Below are positions 42,241 through 54,700 of a stretch of DNA of 64,000 nt, in pieces. The notes under the pieces were generated by a model. That model worked only from the letters and a program-made list of their open reading frames with translations, did no database searches and was not told the DNA's origin. The position numbers were made by a program, and so were the translations under genes. Position 1 is the first letter of the stretch. Each line of letters starts with the position of its first letter. The DNA is taken from assembly GCA_034509425.1 (NCBI GenBank), contig JAVTVJ010000466.1:1-64000 (forward strand). Direction: 5' to 3'. The stretch is from Eopsaltria australis (lineage: Eukaryota; Chordata; Aves; Passeriformes; Petroicidae).

Positions 42241-43067
42241 TGAGGCGGAGGGATCTCAATCCTCGCGCCCCACTGGTCTAGTAGGTCTCTGCCCCACAGT
42301 GTGAAACCCGAGGAAACTATGAATGGCCTCACGGTCCCTACATGTCCATCGGGACCCTCGATAAGAATGTCTGATGTCGCCCTTTTAGCAGACACCGTTC
42401 CCCCGACTCCTTTTAAGGATTCGTTCAAGTCTTTGGTGCCCCAGTCAGATGGCCACTCTGTGTCAGCGATGATAGTAACATCAGATCCCGTATCTATCAT
42501 TCCGGGCCTGGTGACGGAACTCTGGCCATTGATAAGTTTACAGTCAGTGAATGGTTTATCTGTACCAACTACCTGGGTCCACCATACAAACGGAGTTCGT
42601 GTGTCCCTAGGGATGTTCTCGGGTAAAATCAGTGCTTGGCCTAGCCAAGTCCCTTTAGGCAAAAACCAAGGTGTGGTATTTAACATGATGGTGACACCAA
42701 TTGGTTTCTTAGGTTGATAGAGTTTCACCTCCGGGATCACAAAAAGTCCTGGGGGACCTCTTATAGAATCTCCCACTATAAGTAATGTGCACGGGTGGTG
42801 TGGTGCATTTATTAGTTCCACAGCAACGTGGTGAGGTGTAGTGTTCGTGAGATGCAAAACGAACGAACTCACCACATCCAGGCGATTGGAGTCGCTCGGC
42901 GAGGGCTCTGCAGAGTGCCACGTTGTAGAATGTGGGCATGCCAGCTGTTGGTGTCTCGTGAGTTCTCTGTATGTTGGTGAGGTCGGTGTCGTGGACTCAC
43001 CAGGTGCAGCACTTAGCTTATTTATTGCGGAGCGCGGCGCTGACCTGCGCTCCCCTTCCCGTTTCCC
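42231..43067 (-). CDS. pro: ERVK-5 pro: dUTPase-like domain plus protease
   Basis: Open in the -1 frame, entered at GGGAAAC (minus strand, 43067-43061). [10 protein letters not shown] and LPKGTWLGQALILP blocks, then IDTGSD, EGPDGH and GRDLL. Ends TAG right after GGATTTT. Very close to the ERVK-1 copy. Confidence 0.88.
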   Translation of the reverse strand, partial: GKREGERRSAPRSAINKLSAAPGESTTPTSPTYRELTRHQQLACPHSTTWHSAEPSPSDSNRLDVVSSFVLHLTNTTPHHVAVELINAPHHPCTLLIVGDSIRGPPGLFVIPEVKLYQPKKPIGVTIMLNTTPWFLPKGTWLGQALILPENIPRDTRTPFVWWTQVVGTDKPFTDCKLINGQSSVTRPGMIDTGSDVTIIADTEWPSDWGTKDLNESLKGVGGTVSAKRATSDILIEGPDGHVGTVRPFIVSSGFTLWGRDLLDQWGARIEIPPPQDF

Positions 43068-45126
43068 GAGGAGTGGCAACAGGAACACGGCGTGGGTTGG
43101 ACTGTCACGTTGTTTTGATGAGAGGCGGTACCTGCCGGTAACTCGGGATTCACAGAGTTAGTGCAGTTAAAATGTCCTTTGCGAGGGAGTCTACAGTCTT
43201 TGATAAAATGACCTAACTTCCCACAGTTATAACAACGTTTTTCAGCTGGCGCTGCTGTGACACCATAGGAATGCGTGGGTTTGGGTTTTACCTTCGCCAA
43301 GTCAGGGATGGTCTCTGACTTTGGCAACCTCACTTGGGAGCAGCGCTCAGTGATAAGCTCGATGGTGGGCGGAGGCTCCCAAGGCATCAGCTCGATGACC
43401 CTACGGCACTCCTCGTTAGAGTTCTCCCTAACAAGTTCTACTAGCATCTCCTTTTGCACGACTGGGTTGGTAACTGCACGCGCCACGGACTCCCGAAGTC
43501 TATTTACAAAGGTGGCAAACCTCTCTTGGGGACCTTGCTTTATGGTGGTGTAACCTTGAGCAGGGTCACCCTCAGCGGCTAATCCAAACAGCACAGATTG
43601 CGCTGCCCGCTGTACGTCTTTAACGACTTCAGCCGGAATGGTATTGGCTTGGTCCCTGGGTTCAGAAAACGCTCCCTCCCCACTAAGGTGTTCCATAGTG
43701 AGGGAGGCCTTGGCTGGGTCGCCGCGATAGGTGGCAAGTAACTTTTGCAGCTCCCTGTGCCACCTGCTTTCCCAAACCCAGAAATCTGGTTCGATTAAGA
43801 GGCTCGACATCAGGAGTTTTAAATCGTATGGTACTAACAACGATGTTTCAAACGTGGCGTTTATCAACCCCTTGAAATAGGGAGACGCGCGCCCAAACTC
43901 CTGGCTCGCTTTGCAAATATCTTTAATCACCCATTGCTGTATGGGCTCCCACCGCGCGGTGTTACGCTGCCGGTTGTACGTCACCGGTGCCGCCAAGGGC
44001 ACGGCTACGACAACTGCGATGGGGAAGAGGCCCCGGTGGTATAGGCCTCGGAGGCCCGGGTGAGATAGGCCTCATCCCTTCCCGCTTCCGGTGTAGGCCC
44101 GTGGGAACCGGAAGGTAGGCCGTGGGAAACCGGAAGGGGTACAGCATGGGTAAACAAGGGGGCGGGCACGCCAACGGGAGGGGCGGGGTTCCCGGCAGGG
44201 GCGGATCTGGGCGGAATTGGAGGCGGGACTGGGGTGGGAGTTACAGGATAAGAGGTGGGGCGATCGAGGGGGCGGGAACTTCGTGGGCGGGAGGAAGGAG
44301 GGGCCCCGACGCAATGACATCATCGGCCGCAGGGGGTGTGACCGACGTGTCACTCGACGCGACGCGGGGGTGGGGGCTAGGGAGGAGGGGGCGGGGTAGA
44401 AGGGATTCGCGCCACTCCGGTTCGCGCGCGCGCCAAAGTCCAAACCGCTGCCGCATTGCGGCAAAAGTCCCGCTCCGCCATCTTGCGATGGCGCAGCAAA
44501 ATTTCTCCCGACGCCATTTTGTGGCGTTCCCTTAAATTCAAAACTGCTATCATAACTCGGAGGGGGAATCCGCGCAACGGGCGCAACTGGGGACGGCGAA
44601 CTGGGGTAATATGTGAGGAATGGGTCCACCCTGAGCTGGCCAGACTCAGGGCAGAAAGGGTTGGTGACTGCCGTGCCTCGGTGGAGACCTCCATCGTCTC
44701 CGATTTCAACCCTCTTGCTTTCGCGAGAAGGGCGTACCGGCGCAGGGTCAGCCACCGGGATAGAGGAGGGCGGATTGAGGGGTTCAGGGACACGATCAGG
44801 GGTAGGGGAACTAACGTCAACTGCACTCGAACCCTCCCCAAACTCATTAACTAAAACATTATAAATTAAAGTCTGCAACTCAAAGAATCGTTTAACTGAA
44901 AAATCTCCCTCCTCAAATCTATCAGTTAATTTATCCCCGACGTCATTCCAAAACGAAAGCGTAAAAACCGAATTAGGATGAACGAAAGGACTGTTCCCAA
45001 ATACCCATTTCAAAAACTTTTAAAGTAATTTTTTATCAAAACTTTCTCCTGAATCAATCAAACGGTATTTTAAACTATAATACAAAAAACTTAGCTCCTT
45101 CTCCCTCTTGCTTTGATGGTTGCCCA
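43022..45126 (-). pseudogene. gag: ERVK-5 gag with stop and frame changes
   Basis: ATG 45126-45124 (Met-Gly-Asn). A TAA at 45022-45020 interrupts matrix. The linker (44456-44000) changes frame more than once, including a 5-base GACGC duplication near 44355 not present in ERVK-1. Capsid and nucleocapsid are open from 44002 to 43022, with the homology region and one knuckle (CYNCGKLGHFIKDC). GGGAAAC lies near the end. Confidence 0.87.
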
Positions 45127-45474
45127 TCCTATAACAAGAGAGGTTAATTCCCACTCTCTAAAATAAAATAGAAAAGGTGACGGTTACCTCACCCGGAGGG
45201 ACACTCGACCTCCGCGGCGACCTGCAGGGCTTTTTTCAGCGTCTGAGGCTCCTCTCCTCGCGACGACCGCCAAAGTAAATCCACAAACGAGAGACGTGAG
45301 GTGCCTTGATGAGCTCGGTTTCACCTCGATTCCTCAGTCCGTTGAGGTCGAGGGAGTCGCCGGCTGTTCTACGAGTCCGTACCTCTACAAGAGGGTTCAG
45401 GACACGTAGCAAGGAGCGCTCCAACAGGGTCTTCTCGGTATAAGGAGAGTCCTCTTCTGAAGCTACTTACGTAG

Positions 45475-45492
45475 CAGCAGCGTTGGGCGCCA
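45475..45492 (-). other. ERVK-5 primer binding site
   Basis: Minus-strand TGGCGCCCAACGCTGCTG, two bases after the 5' LTR; same as ERVK-1. Confidence 0.85.
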
Positions 45493-45494
45493 CT

Positions 45495-46102
45495 TAATAA
45501 AAATAAAAAATATCCTTGCGCCTTCGAGGCCTCCTGGCCACCTGCTATATGGTTGCCTCAGCCACCCAGGCGCCACCAGGGCTAAGGTTCCCCTGCCCGC
45601 AGCAACGCTAATCCCAAGTGCTGAGGTGTCGGTGTTCGCAAGCGTGGGTTCTTGCTACCAGTAGCTGCGAAATCAAGGCAATAAGGAGCGGCAACTGTGC
45701 TGGGCAACAGGAACGTTTATTGATCCTCGTCCCAAGCACAATGGCGCCGGACAAGGCTGTGCAGAGACTTATAAACAACTCAAGCAACCAATCACGGCAG
45801 AGCAAGGGGGAGGAGTTGGGGCGGGGAGAGGACTCATAAACCAACCGGGAGTAAGGGAGGGAGGGAGAAAGGCTCAGGGACCAATCCGAGATGCACCTGC
45901 ACAGAGCTTTCCAGAAACAGGGGAGGATACAGAACTTGACAGACAACACAACTAACAAATTATCAAACAGAGGCGTAACCTAAACTAAATGGACTAAACC
46001 AAGGTCGGGATGGCTCCCGGGGGATTCTTCCCATGAAATGGTTTCACCCACCACCCTTTCTTCCGGGAGCCCGGGGCCGACGTTGCCATGACAACCGCAA
46101 CA
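45495..46102 (-). repeat. ERVK-5 5' LTR (family 1)
   Basis: 608 bp. TATAAG and AATAAA on the minus strand near 45773 and 45720. The first ~108 bases on the minus strand (46101-45994) are an open frame ending Thr-Leu-Val then TAG. Confidence 0.9.
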
Positions 46103-46128
46103 CTATCTGATGCCTGAGAGAATTACCT

Positions 46129-46779
46129 GTGCTAGAGATCATTTTCTCAGAAGATGAGAGATTCCCTAAGAACCCAGATGATGTCCAATGTACGTCACAG
46201 ATGTGGTTGAGATTCGCACGGCTCGGACGAGAGATATACTCCCGTTACCTAGCAACACTGCAATGGAGGGAAGGAGCGGACAAGGTGGGAGTACTGGCCA
46301 ACAAACTAAGAATTTATGAGGATACTGTCACTGCCCCATTTCGCACCCATGTCTCATCTGTTGAAACACAGCTGGCTGAGCATGTCCGGAACTTGGAAGA
46401 GAAACTCAGAAAGGAGCTGAAGAAAGAAATTCACCACATCTCGCCAGAACCAACAAAGGTCTCTGCTATTAGGAGCCAACATTCCCCAGCCGGAGAAAGA
46501 AGATACACTCCACCAGGTAACCTCTGGTTTTTCCTTCAGGAGCATGGAGAAGACATGAGAAAGTGGGACAGAAAACCCACCTCTTCCTTAACAGCCCGAG
46601 TACGTGAACTGAAAAGAGGAACAGCTACCACAAGGAGCCCACCTAGAGTCAACGCTGCTCCGGTCTCTTGTGGACAGAACTCAGAACAGTATAGAAATGA
46701 TGATATGACCGATCCTCTTGAAGGGACCTCAAGAACATATTTACAGGAAGAGAGCAACGTGTACCACGATCAGGAATAG
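46129..46779 (+). CDS. gag: ERVL-2 gag-like C-terminal part
   Basis: Open frame of 216 codons, charged, with a probable coiled coil near residues 75-105 (QLAEHVRNLEEKLRKELKKE). No zinc knuckle. It sits directly upstream of a protease in an ERVL-type element, which is the main reason for the gag call. The start is not defined since the 5' part is missing. Confidence 0.55.
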   Translation: MLEIIFSEDERFPKNPDDVQCTSQMWLRFARLGREIYSRYLATLQWREGADKVGVLANKLRIYEDTVTAPFRTHVSSVETQLAEHVRNLEEKLRKELKKEIHHISPEPTKVSAIRSQHSPAGERRYTPPGNLWFFLQEHGEDMRKWDRKPTSSLTARVRELKRGTATTRSPPRVNAAPVSCGQNSEQYRNDDMTDPLEGTSRTYLQEESNVYHDQE

Positions 46780-46833
46780 AGGGGCCCTGCCTCTAGCCAG
46801 GTAGAGGAAAGGGACAACCGGATCTATTGGACT

Positions 46834-47113
46834 GTGTGGATCCGATGGCCTGGCACATCTGACCCACAAAGATACACGGCTTTGGTTGACACCGGTGCTC
46901 AATGTACCCTGATGCCATCAAGGTACGTGGGAACAGAATCTATTTCTATTTCTGGGGTGACAGGAGGATCCCAGCAGCTGACTGTATTGGAAGCTGAAGT
47001 AAGTTTAAGCGGGAATGAGTGGCAGAAACACCCCATCATGACTGGCCCAGAGGCCCCATGCATCCTGGGCATAGACTATCTTAGAAATGGGTATTTCAAA
47101 GACCCAAAAGGAC
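46834..47113 (+). pseudogene. pro: ERVL-2 protease, truncated
   Basis: Retroviral aspartic protease with LVDTGAQCTLMPS near 46885-46925 and the ILGIDYL motif near 47065. It runs into the deletion junction at about 47107-47113, where the reading frame changes. Confidence 0.75.
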
Positions 47114-48145
47114 ATCGCTACCCGTGTAGAGAGGCTGACTGTGAAGATTCGACATGTGGATGCACATGTACCCAAGAGTCGGCCCAATGAAGAGCATCGT
47201 AACAACGAGCAGGTGGACCGAGCTGCCAAACTGAGAGCATCACAGGTGGATCTGGACTGGCAGCACAAGGGAGAATTATTTCTAGCTCGTTGGGCCCATG
47301 ATGCCTCTGGTCATCAGGGACGAGATGCAACATACCGATGGGCTCGTGACCGAGGGGTGGACTTGACCATGGACAGCATCTCACAGGTCATCCATGGCTG
47401 CGAGACCTGCGCTATGATCAAGCAGGCCAAGCGGGTGAAGCCTCTGTGGTACGGTGGACGATGGTCGAAGTATAGGTATGGGGAAGCCTGGCAAATTGAC
47501 TACATCACCCTTCCCCAAACCCGCCAAGGCAAGCGCTACGTGCTGACCATGGTGGAAGCAACCACTGGATGGTTGGAGACCTATGCTGTGCCTCATGCTA
47601 CCGCCCGAAACACCATCTTAGGCCTGGAAAAGCAAGTCTTGTGGAGACATGGCACCCCTGAGAGAATTGAGTCGGACAATGGGACCCATTTCAAGAATGG
47701 CCTTATAAACAGCTGGGCCAGAGAACATGGCATCGAGTGGATATATCATATCCCTTATCATGCACCAGCTGCCGGGAAAGTTGAACGGTGCAACGGACTA
47801 CTTAAGACCACCCTGAAGGCACTTGGCAGGGGGACCTTCAAAAATTGGGAAGTGAACTTAGCAAAGGCCACCTGGATGGTCAACACACGAGGCTCCATCA
47901 ATCGAGCTGGTCCTGCCCAGTCTGAACCCTTGCACACAGTGGACAGAGATAGAGTCCCTGTGGTACACATGAGAGGTATTTTAGGAAAGACTGTTTGGAT
48001 TAGTCCCACCTCAGACAGAGGCAAACCTATCCGCGGGGTTGTTTTTGCTCAAAGACCTGGTTACACTTGGTGGTTAATGCAGAAAGATGGGGAAACCCAT
48101 TGTGTACCACAAGGAAACTTAATTTTAAGTGAGAACTGTGTGTAA
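47107..48145 (+). CDS. pol: ERVL-2 RNase H end and integrase, open
   Basis: Begins with the last part of RNase H (HVDAHVPKS, NNEQVD). Integrase follows with H-x3-H (HDASGH), C-x2-C (CETC) and core residues WQIDY, ESDNGTHF and GKVERCNG, then a C-terminal domain to TAA 48143-48145. About 345 codons without a stop. It is the intact counterpart of ERVL-1 for this region. RT and most of RNase H are missing, so it could not work as a full pol. Confidence 0.85.
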
Positions 48146-48186
48146 AGTTTCATTGTATATGTATATATATGTATAAAGGGGAGTAC

Positions 48187-48782
48187 TGGTTCGGGTATCA
48201 CATAGATGGTGATAGAATAAGGGGTGGATAATGTCTTAGGTTACAATGGTATGTATTCTATCACCATCTTCGTGGGATGCTGGGGGCCAGGCGTGGCAGT
48301 GTTCCTGATGGCTGCAGAATGGTTTGCTAATGGGCCAGTCGTTGGGGCCGGATGGGCACTTCACTCACCCTGAACATTGCAGATAGTGGCTCATCATCCC
48401 ATTGTGAGATGCCCCGCCCAGGGGGAGGAACCAATGTATCCCGATCTGCATATAAACTGAGATTTGAAGCACTATAGGCAGCTTTTTCCACTGGATTCCC
48501 AGAGGAAGACCAGATCCTTCTACACCACCACTGGACCTTCAGAGGAGAACTACACCTTTCTCAGGATCATTGCTTCAACAGAACCGCATCTATCGCTCCC
48601 AGAGGACTGCAACCACCTTCTAAGTGGACTACTACCAACACCCTGACCGACAGGGTGTCAGGTTGTATTCTGACTCTGTCAGCGGTTTTTTTTTTGGTTT
48701 TTTTTGTATTACTACATTTTTCCTATTAAATTGTAGTTCTGACTTTGAGCCTCTCACTGATTTGCTTTCAAACTACCACAAC
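48187..48782 (+). repeat. ERVL-2 LTR, 5' part
   Basis: Starts TGGTTCGGG after AAAGGGGA and matches 22889-23475 until ACTACCACAA, then departs from it. Confidence 0.75.
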
Positions 48783-50067
48783 TGGTATTACTTAGGCAAA
48801 CCTCTGATTCACTTAAGTAAGATTTTTGCTAAAGAGCTCCTAAGCTTATCAACTGACAGATGTAAACAAAGTTTGAAAATCTTTATGGTTTGGGAGCTTT
48901 ACATTTGGGCTTGTTTTGTATTGTTTTCAGGTTTGTTTGGTTTTGTTGTGGTGTTTGTTTAGATTGTTCTTAACTCATTTATATACAATAGCATGGCAGT
49001 CATCTGTCAATCCAGAAGGTCAGGGCATCAATTGTGCCGTGGGATACTTGTTCAGAGAATTTATTTTGATGTTATAGCTTCTCATCTTGAATTGACACTG
49101 CATAACACTTCACCATCAGTGTCAAAATCCGTATCTGTAGAAACCACACTATCATGTTTTGGCAAGCACATACTCATAAGTTAAAGTGTGTCAACCTACT
49201 CATAGGTTGAAATGTAAAATTCTGCAGAAATTAAAAAAAAAATCTGGCAGGACATAGGAATCCCCCCCCTCATTTTTCTTTATTAAAGTATCTCTTACAA
49301 CTTAATTAAGGGTTTATTTCTAATACATAATTGTGGAAAACATTGGAAGAAAATTACTGTAAACTTCAGTTAGATTCTGAAAGAGATTTTTACAGGGTAA
49401 AAATATCACTCATCCCATAAAGTCCATTTTCAGTAGCATGCACCAAACCCCAACATGAAAGAATCTATTAAGTGGTACTTTGGTATTGTCAGGCATGCTT
49501 GCCTCCATTACACAAGTCTTTTTTCAGTACAAAACAGTCTAACTATGAGCAGCCTGAGAAAAATGTTTGATGGAGGTGCATAAGCAATCTGTGATCCACT
49601 TATCTCTTTCAAGAACAATAGCTATTACCAAGTTCCTCAGCCTGTGAAATACGTAATATAAAAGGGCCACTAATGCTGGGGAAGCTTCTAGGAATTTAGC
49701 AGCTGATATATTAAATATTCTGTTGGAATAAATTTATAACCTGTTCAGGAAAACTGCAGGAACAAAAGAAAGCCAAGATTTAAAAAAGTAGAAAGCTGAA
49801 GTTGATACAGTAATATCTAGCTAGAGGTACTTTCAGCATGTTAAAACAGCTACTGCTGCTTATCTGGGATATCACTACATTTGCGCAACTGCACATTGCA
49901 GCCTGGAATCTTATGACATCAAAATTCATTATGTGAAAGATTTCTATTACTGTAATAATTAACTGCAGTGATATGTGAATCCCCATGTTGAAAGCATCTT
50001 AGATGTAATGGATACACAAAATAACTGTGTTTTTATTGCTTCTGCCAGTAATACAGTGGCCATATGT
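48783..50067. other. AT-rich sequence without recognised features
   Basis: No coding, RNA or LTR feature recognised. It separates the two homologous parts of an ERVL LTR. Confidence 0.6.
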
Positions 50068-50650
50068 TGTGGTGGTTCCAAGTCCCCAGAAAACCCTTTT
50101 CCCCCCACTAGGAAGCCCGGGGCTGGGGACTCCCCTGGGGCAGAGCCCGGGGTGGTTTGCCCTGTGGATGGGCCGGGCTTCCTGGGGGCTGGCTACACTG
50201 TCCTCAGCTGCCACTCTTCTGTCTTATCACCTTTAGGCTCCAGAACTCTGTACTTGATTGTATTATCCCCTGCCAGTCTCCCCTTCTCCTCCCCCTTCCT
50301 TTCCCAGTTGGTTCCTGTCCCCCGACCCCTCCCTAGTTCCTCCCCCAAGCCCATCAGTGATTGGTTTGTAATCCCTCAATAAAAGTCTGATGCAGAAGGT
50401 GCCCCAGGTCTTTCACCTGGGTTCCCAGAGAGCTTGCAACAGGGTGTCTCTATTATCCCAGGTGGAAGAACACCCCTCCCATACTCCGGCTCATCGGTTC
50501 AGTGGCTACCAAAAAGGGTGGACGAGCCTGCGGTAAAGGGCAAGAGCCCTGACGGCAGGGAACCCGCAGGGACGCTGGCTGTAAACACCGTAGGGCTGCT
50601 GTCCGAAACCCTGGTGGTCAGCTGGCCGGCCCAAGCCAACGGCCCAGCCA
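50068..50650 (+). mobile_element. Solo ERVK-type LTR
   Basis: TGTGGTGG start, pyrimidine-rich U3, GATTGG, AATAAAAG at 50378, U5 ending near 50650. CCATATG is present at both ends (50060-50066, 50648-50654), overlapping the right end, so the exact target duplication (4-6 bp) is ambiguous. No internal sequence. Confidence 0.8.
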
Positions 50651-51331
50651 TATGAAATGAGGGTACAAATTAGCAGTAGGGCAGCTCAAACGTAAAAGCT
50701 GAACATCTATTTTTGTTAATGAAATGTAGCAGAGTTCGAAATATGGCAGGCAATGTGTTCAAATCTGAAAAGGTCATGAAACACAGAGTTCTAAAGATTA
50801 GAATTATAGACAAAAAGTAAGTAAAAATCAGTTAAAATAGACTTAATAAGTAGACTCAGGCTTAATTTAGAGAAAATCGAGTTAGTAAGTACACCTAACT
50901 GAAGTTAATTACAAGAATCAATGATTAACTAGAGAACTAAGTTGAAACAGGTTTGGAATGCAACTGAACAATTATCTGTCATTTAGATGCTTATTCAGCT
51001 GTGCTTGCAATAGGGAAATAGAAAACATTGCTTCATAGATCTAAAAGAATGTAGGCAGTTACTAATATTCTCATTGAAGAAAAAATGTCAGAAGGGACCG
51101 AAAGTTCCCTTAGAAGCAATTTGTATTGTCAAAAACCAAAGGGCGAAAAAGTTCAAACAGAGGAAGAGGAGTTTTACTTCATCATCCCAACCCTCTCCTC
51201 TAATTTCACGACCACTGACTCAAATTAAAAGGCAAACTACGCATGCTTAATTAGTATTCAACTAATTACCATACAAAGCGGGGAAATGGGAGGTACCAAT
51301 ATGATAAATGCATCCTTATATTTTGAATAGT
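50651..51331. other. AT-rich sequence without recognised features
   Basis: Nothing recognisable as coding or repeat. Confidence 0.6.
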
Positions 51332-51517
51332 CAAGACTTTTGTAAATATATAGCTCTTGTATTGCTTTGTGCTTTTGTGCTGCGTGTTAGGGAGCTATCC
51401 CACGCAGTTGCCTGGCGCTGAAATAAACATACACTTTCTAACAGCCCTGTTAGAGAGTCTTTGTCCATCCTGAGTTGGGCATTGAAGCTAGATCGATACT
51501 CATATTTTGGTAATTCA
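51332..51517 (+). repeat. ERVL LTR, 3' part (R-U5)
   Basis: Matches 23470-23651 with an intact AATAAA near 51422 and the same GTAATTCA end. Possibly the missing end of the ERVL-2 LTR. Confidence 0.75.
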
Positions 51518-54492
51518 GTCAGATGTTGAACAATGCAAAACCTGTATCTTCTAAAATTATAATTATTTTCAATCTATGCCGTCCAATGGAAACTGCAAGC
51601 TACTCTCAGAGTAAACTCACCAGAACAGTGTAGGTACCTCAAGAAAGGGCCAAGGTGCCAAGAAAAACTTCCCCTCCTCAGAATTAAATTGAAAAAGAAA
51701 ATACAGCTATTTATATTTTAATACCACCAGCATATATATATATATATATATTGATAATCTGAAGTTACTGATTGCCCAGCATTAAATTTAATTTTGAATG
51801 GAAATATTACAAAAGCTATTTATGAATTCCTTCAAAAATGTTTGGAATAGTATCTTTTAAAAATATAAAAGAATATCTACATTCTCCATCCTGCACCAAA
51901 CAAGGATTTTGGTGGAAATTGTTGTTTGTAAAAATCTTACTGCTCTACCTTTTCTTTAAACCACTGTTCCCAGTGCAGCAATTCCAACTTAGCTAATGAA
52001 TGATTTCAGGTATACTAAAGAACAAACTGAAGGATTTAAGCAAAACTTGTGGGCACTACCAGTAGTAATTTTAATTATTTATATTTTTGAAATACACAAT
52101 TTTTTTGCTTTATAAAGTGGAGAAAAACGAGGTGTTTAAACCTCAGTTTCCTTCACTTATAAATGAAATCTATTCACCATTATCCAAAGACATTTGTTTG
52201 AAAATTCAGCATTAATTTTCCAGACATAAGCCAATTGTTTCAAAACTTTTACATCAAACTTATTCTGTTTTGTTGATTAAGAGATGTCCAGCTTCAATAG
52301 TTGCTGTTCAATGTTCTTAATTACTGTCACATTGAAATCTAATCCAAAGTCCTTATAACATATACACACGCATATATATGTATAATCTGTCTTTTCCTCA
52401 GCTACAGAAAATAAATATTTATTGAATGACATTATTGTATTCAATTGCCTATTTCTGTCTGGTAATTAGCCATTGGTAATGATTTATTTAAAAATCTCAC
52501 CATCCTCTCTTACTCTGCTGACCATACAGTTGTCTATATTTTTTTCCTTATGAGCTTTCTGAAATTTTTATCTAATGGTTTATACTAAGTATTGCCAGTT
52601 TTCTCTTTATTTAAGTTTATTTGATTTTTTTCTCTTTTCCTTTTAGAAAAAGCTGATTTATACCAGAAAAAAAAAGAAGGTTTTGGGGAATCTAATAAAA
52701 TCTTTTAAGCAGCTCCAAAATATTAATGGTATTGGTGGTTTTTATCTTCTTTCTCAGTGTTACTGGCTTATAATTTTATATTTTTCACTTTGTGAAACTG
52801 TCACAGCATCCTAGAGTATAAAGCAAACAAGAACATTTTCCCCAGAGTATGAAACAGTCACTTCAGTCTCTTTGCAAATGTAGACAAGTTACAGCCACTT
52901 GGAAGTAATCAACAACTAACTTATAGTTCTGTGATCTGTTTGCCTATGTTACTTGGAGTGGTTTGGAGTAAAATTCAAGTCACAGAGTATGTAGATCCTT
53001 TGTTCTCCTTAGATGTAGCAATTGCTTGATGCAAGCCTTTGCAAATTGCAAAGAACAGATTTGAACCAGTAACCCCAGGCTTTTACCACAGACTGAAGTT
53101 CTTCATGGCTTTTTTACTGTACTTCATCAAGAGTATTTAATGAGAACATCTCTCTCTTAATGGGATGCTGTGGTCTTTAGCACACACCTTCTTTAGCACA
53201 CACCTTCTTTAGCACAGCTTGAGTTTTATCCACTTGAGTGCCAATCTGTGAGTATCCAAGAATACTTGGAGCTGAGTTTTTGTTGAGGTGAAAATAGACT
53301 AGACTAGACCAGAACAGAATCATTAAGGTTGATGAAGATCTCTCCAACTGTTAATAAGTTAAGGCCTCGTGTTTGTTTTGTTTCTTATTTTATTGCTTTA
53401 GTCTTTCCTAAGCAAATTCTAGTTTGTGATTTTTATATTTTAATAATATGATTCTATCTACTACTTTTCAGTAATATCAACACAACTGAATTTATGCTCA
53501 TAAATGAGCAATTTATGAGCTCAAATTCTCACTGTTTAAAAGCCAGTCTCTTGGCAGATATATATATAGGAGATGAAATATTGTGTTATTTTCATGTGTA
53601 ATAGTGATCTAGTGACATTTTTATTCAGTGCTAAATGAGTTATTTTTTTCTCATTTATGTTTAGTTTGGTGCAAGTTGACTCAGTCAGCTGGGTGGTCAT
53701 CTTGAAGGTTTTCCCCTTTTCACTTCAATAAAGCTTATTCAAACTTATATGCTACTCTGTTAAAATAAAATATGGGTCTTTTACCAAAGTTTCTGTCTTA
53801 TTCTATTCACTGATAGAAGTTTGCAATCTGAATTTTCAGGGAGTGAAGATTTCAGGATACAGTTCTTCCAAGCTAAGAGGAAAACTCATTAGTTAATTTC
53901 AGTAAGTTTCAATTTCTTTTGATTACATGTGTAGAGAAGTCCTTTCTGCATCTGTTCCTATATGGTATCACAAAGAGTTAGACAGGATGTAGCTTGTTTA
54001 ACACAAAAAGAGAGCATCATTAGGGGTTCCACGGTCAGCTCCAGATTTTAAATAACAGAAATATAAGATGCATTTATACTCTGTTCCCTTGATCAAAATT
54101 TCAGTTTAGAACAGTTAAGAGCAGAGTTGCCAGCAAAGATGGAGACATTTATTATCTGTTCAGGGATCACTTACGTTTTACAGAAGCAATCTCAGTGATA
54201 TTCATTACTTAGTCTGTAACTATCATTGACTTTATTGTTTACATGTAGAGGTTGGATGTGAATCAATATAATCACCCTGGTTATTACTGAAATCCAGGGT
54301 ACATTCTTCTCAAGACATTACTTTTCACCTTTGGATCAATATCGAGTTCTATAGGACTAAATTCAGGAAGCTGCATGACCCCTCATACTAATCTGTGGAT
54401 CATGACAGTGAGTCTGACATCTTTACAGACCTTTCTGAGTGAGAAACAGCTTTCAACAATTATGATGCTTCAGTGAAATTCTTCCATTTTGT
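51518..54492. other. AT-rich, gene-free stretch
   Basis: Contains (TA)n at about 51731-51751 and a short tandem of CTTTAGCACACAC-type units near 53175-53215. No open frame, exon or ERV motif recognised. Confidence 0.6.
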
Positions 54493-54700
54493 TGCGGTTT
54501 TGAGGTTTGGGAATTAAAATTAGGTATGAAGATTAATTTTGTAGTTTAGATTATTTGATTTTGTTGTGAGATAAGGATTAATAGTAGGCAAAAGCAGGTT
54601 TATACTTTAAGGAGTACAAAAAGGAATTTTATTAACAGATGTAAAACAGGAATAATAATTAGGCATCAACACAACTTTTCAGAACACTCTTTTCCCTTCC
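54493..54700 (-). repeat. LTR-like repeat related to 63783-64000
   Basis: Shares TTGTTGTGAGAT[AG]AGGATTA..AGTAGGCAAA with the right edge, followed by TTTTATTAA (AATAAA on minus). The far end of this LTR is not defined and may reach beyond 55200. Confidence 0.5.

Larger units (their letters stand above)
38220..46102 (-). mobile_element. ERVK-5: provirus of LTR family 1, 3' end missing
   Basis: Minus strand: 5' LTR (46102-45495), PBS, gag, pro, pol, env. Env stops at 38220 where another LTR begins, so the membrane anchor, polypurine tract and 3' LTR are absent. Same family and strand as ERVK-1 and the solo LTR 35895-36506. Confidence 0.92.
46103..48782 (+). mobile_element. ERVL-2: class III-like element, internally deleted
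   Basis: Order: gag-like end, protease, then RNase H end plus integrase, PPT and most of an LTR. RT is missing by internal deletion. The left side is cut by the ERVK-5 LTR. The LTR breaks at 48782; matching sequence appears again at 51332. Confidence 0.8.
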
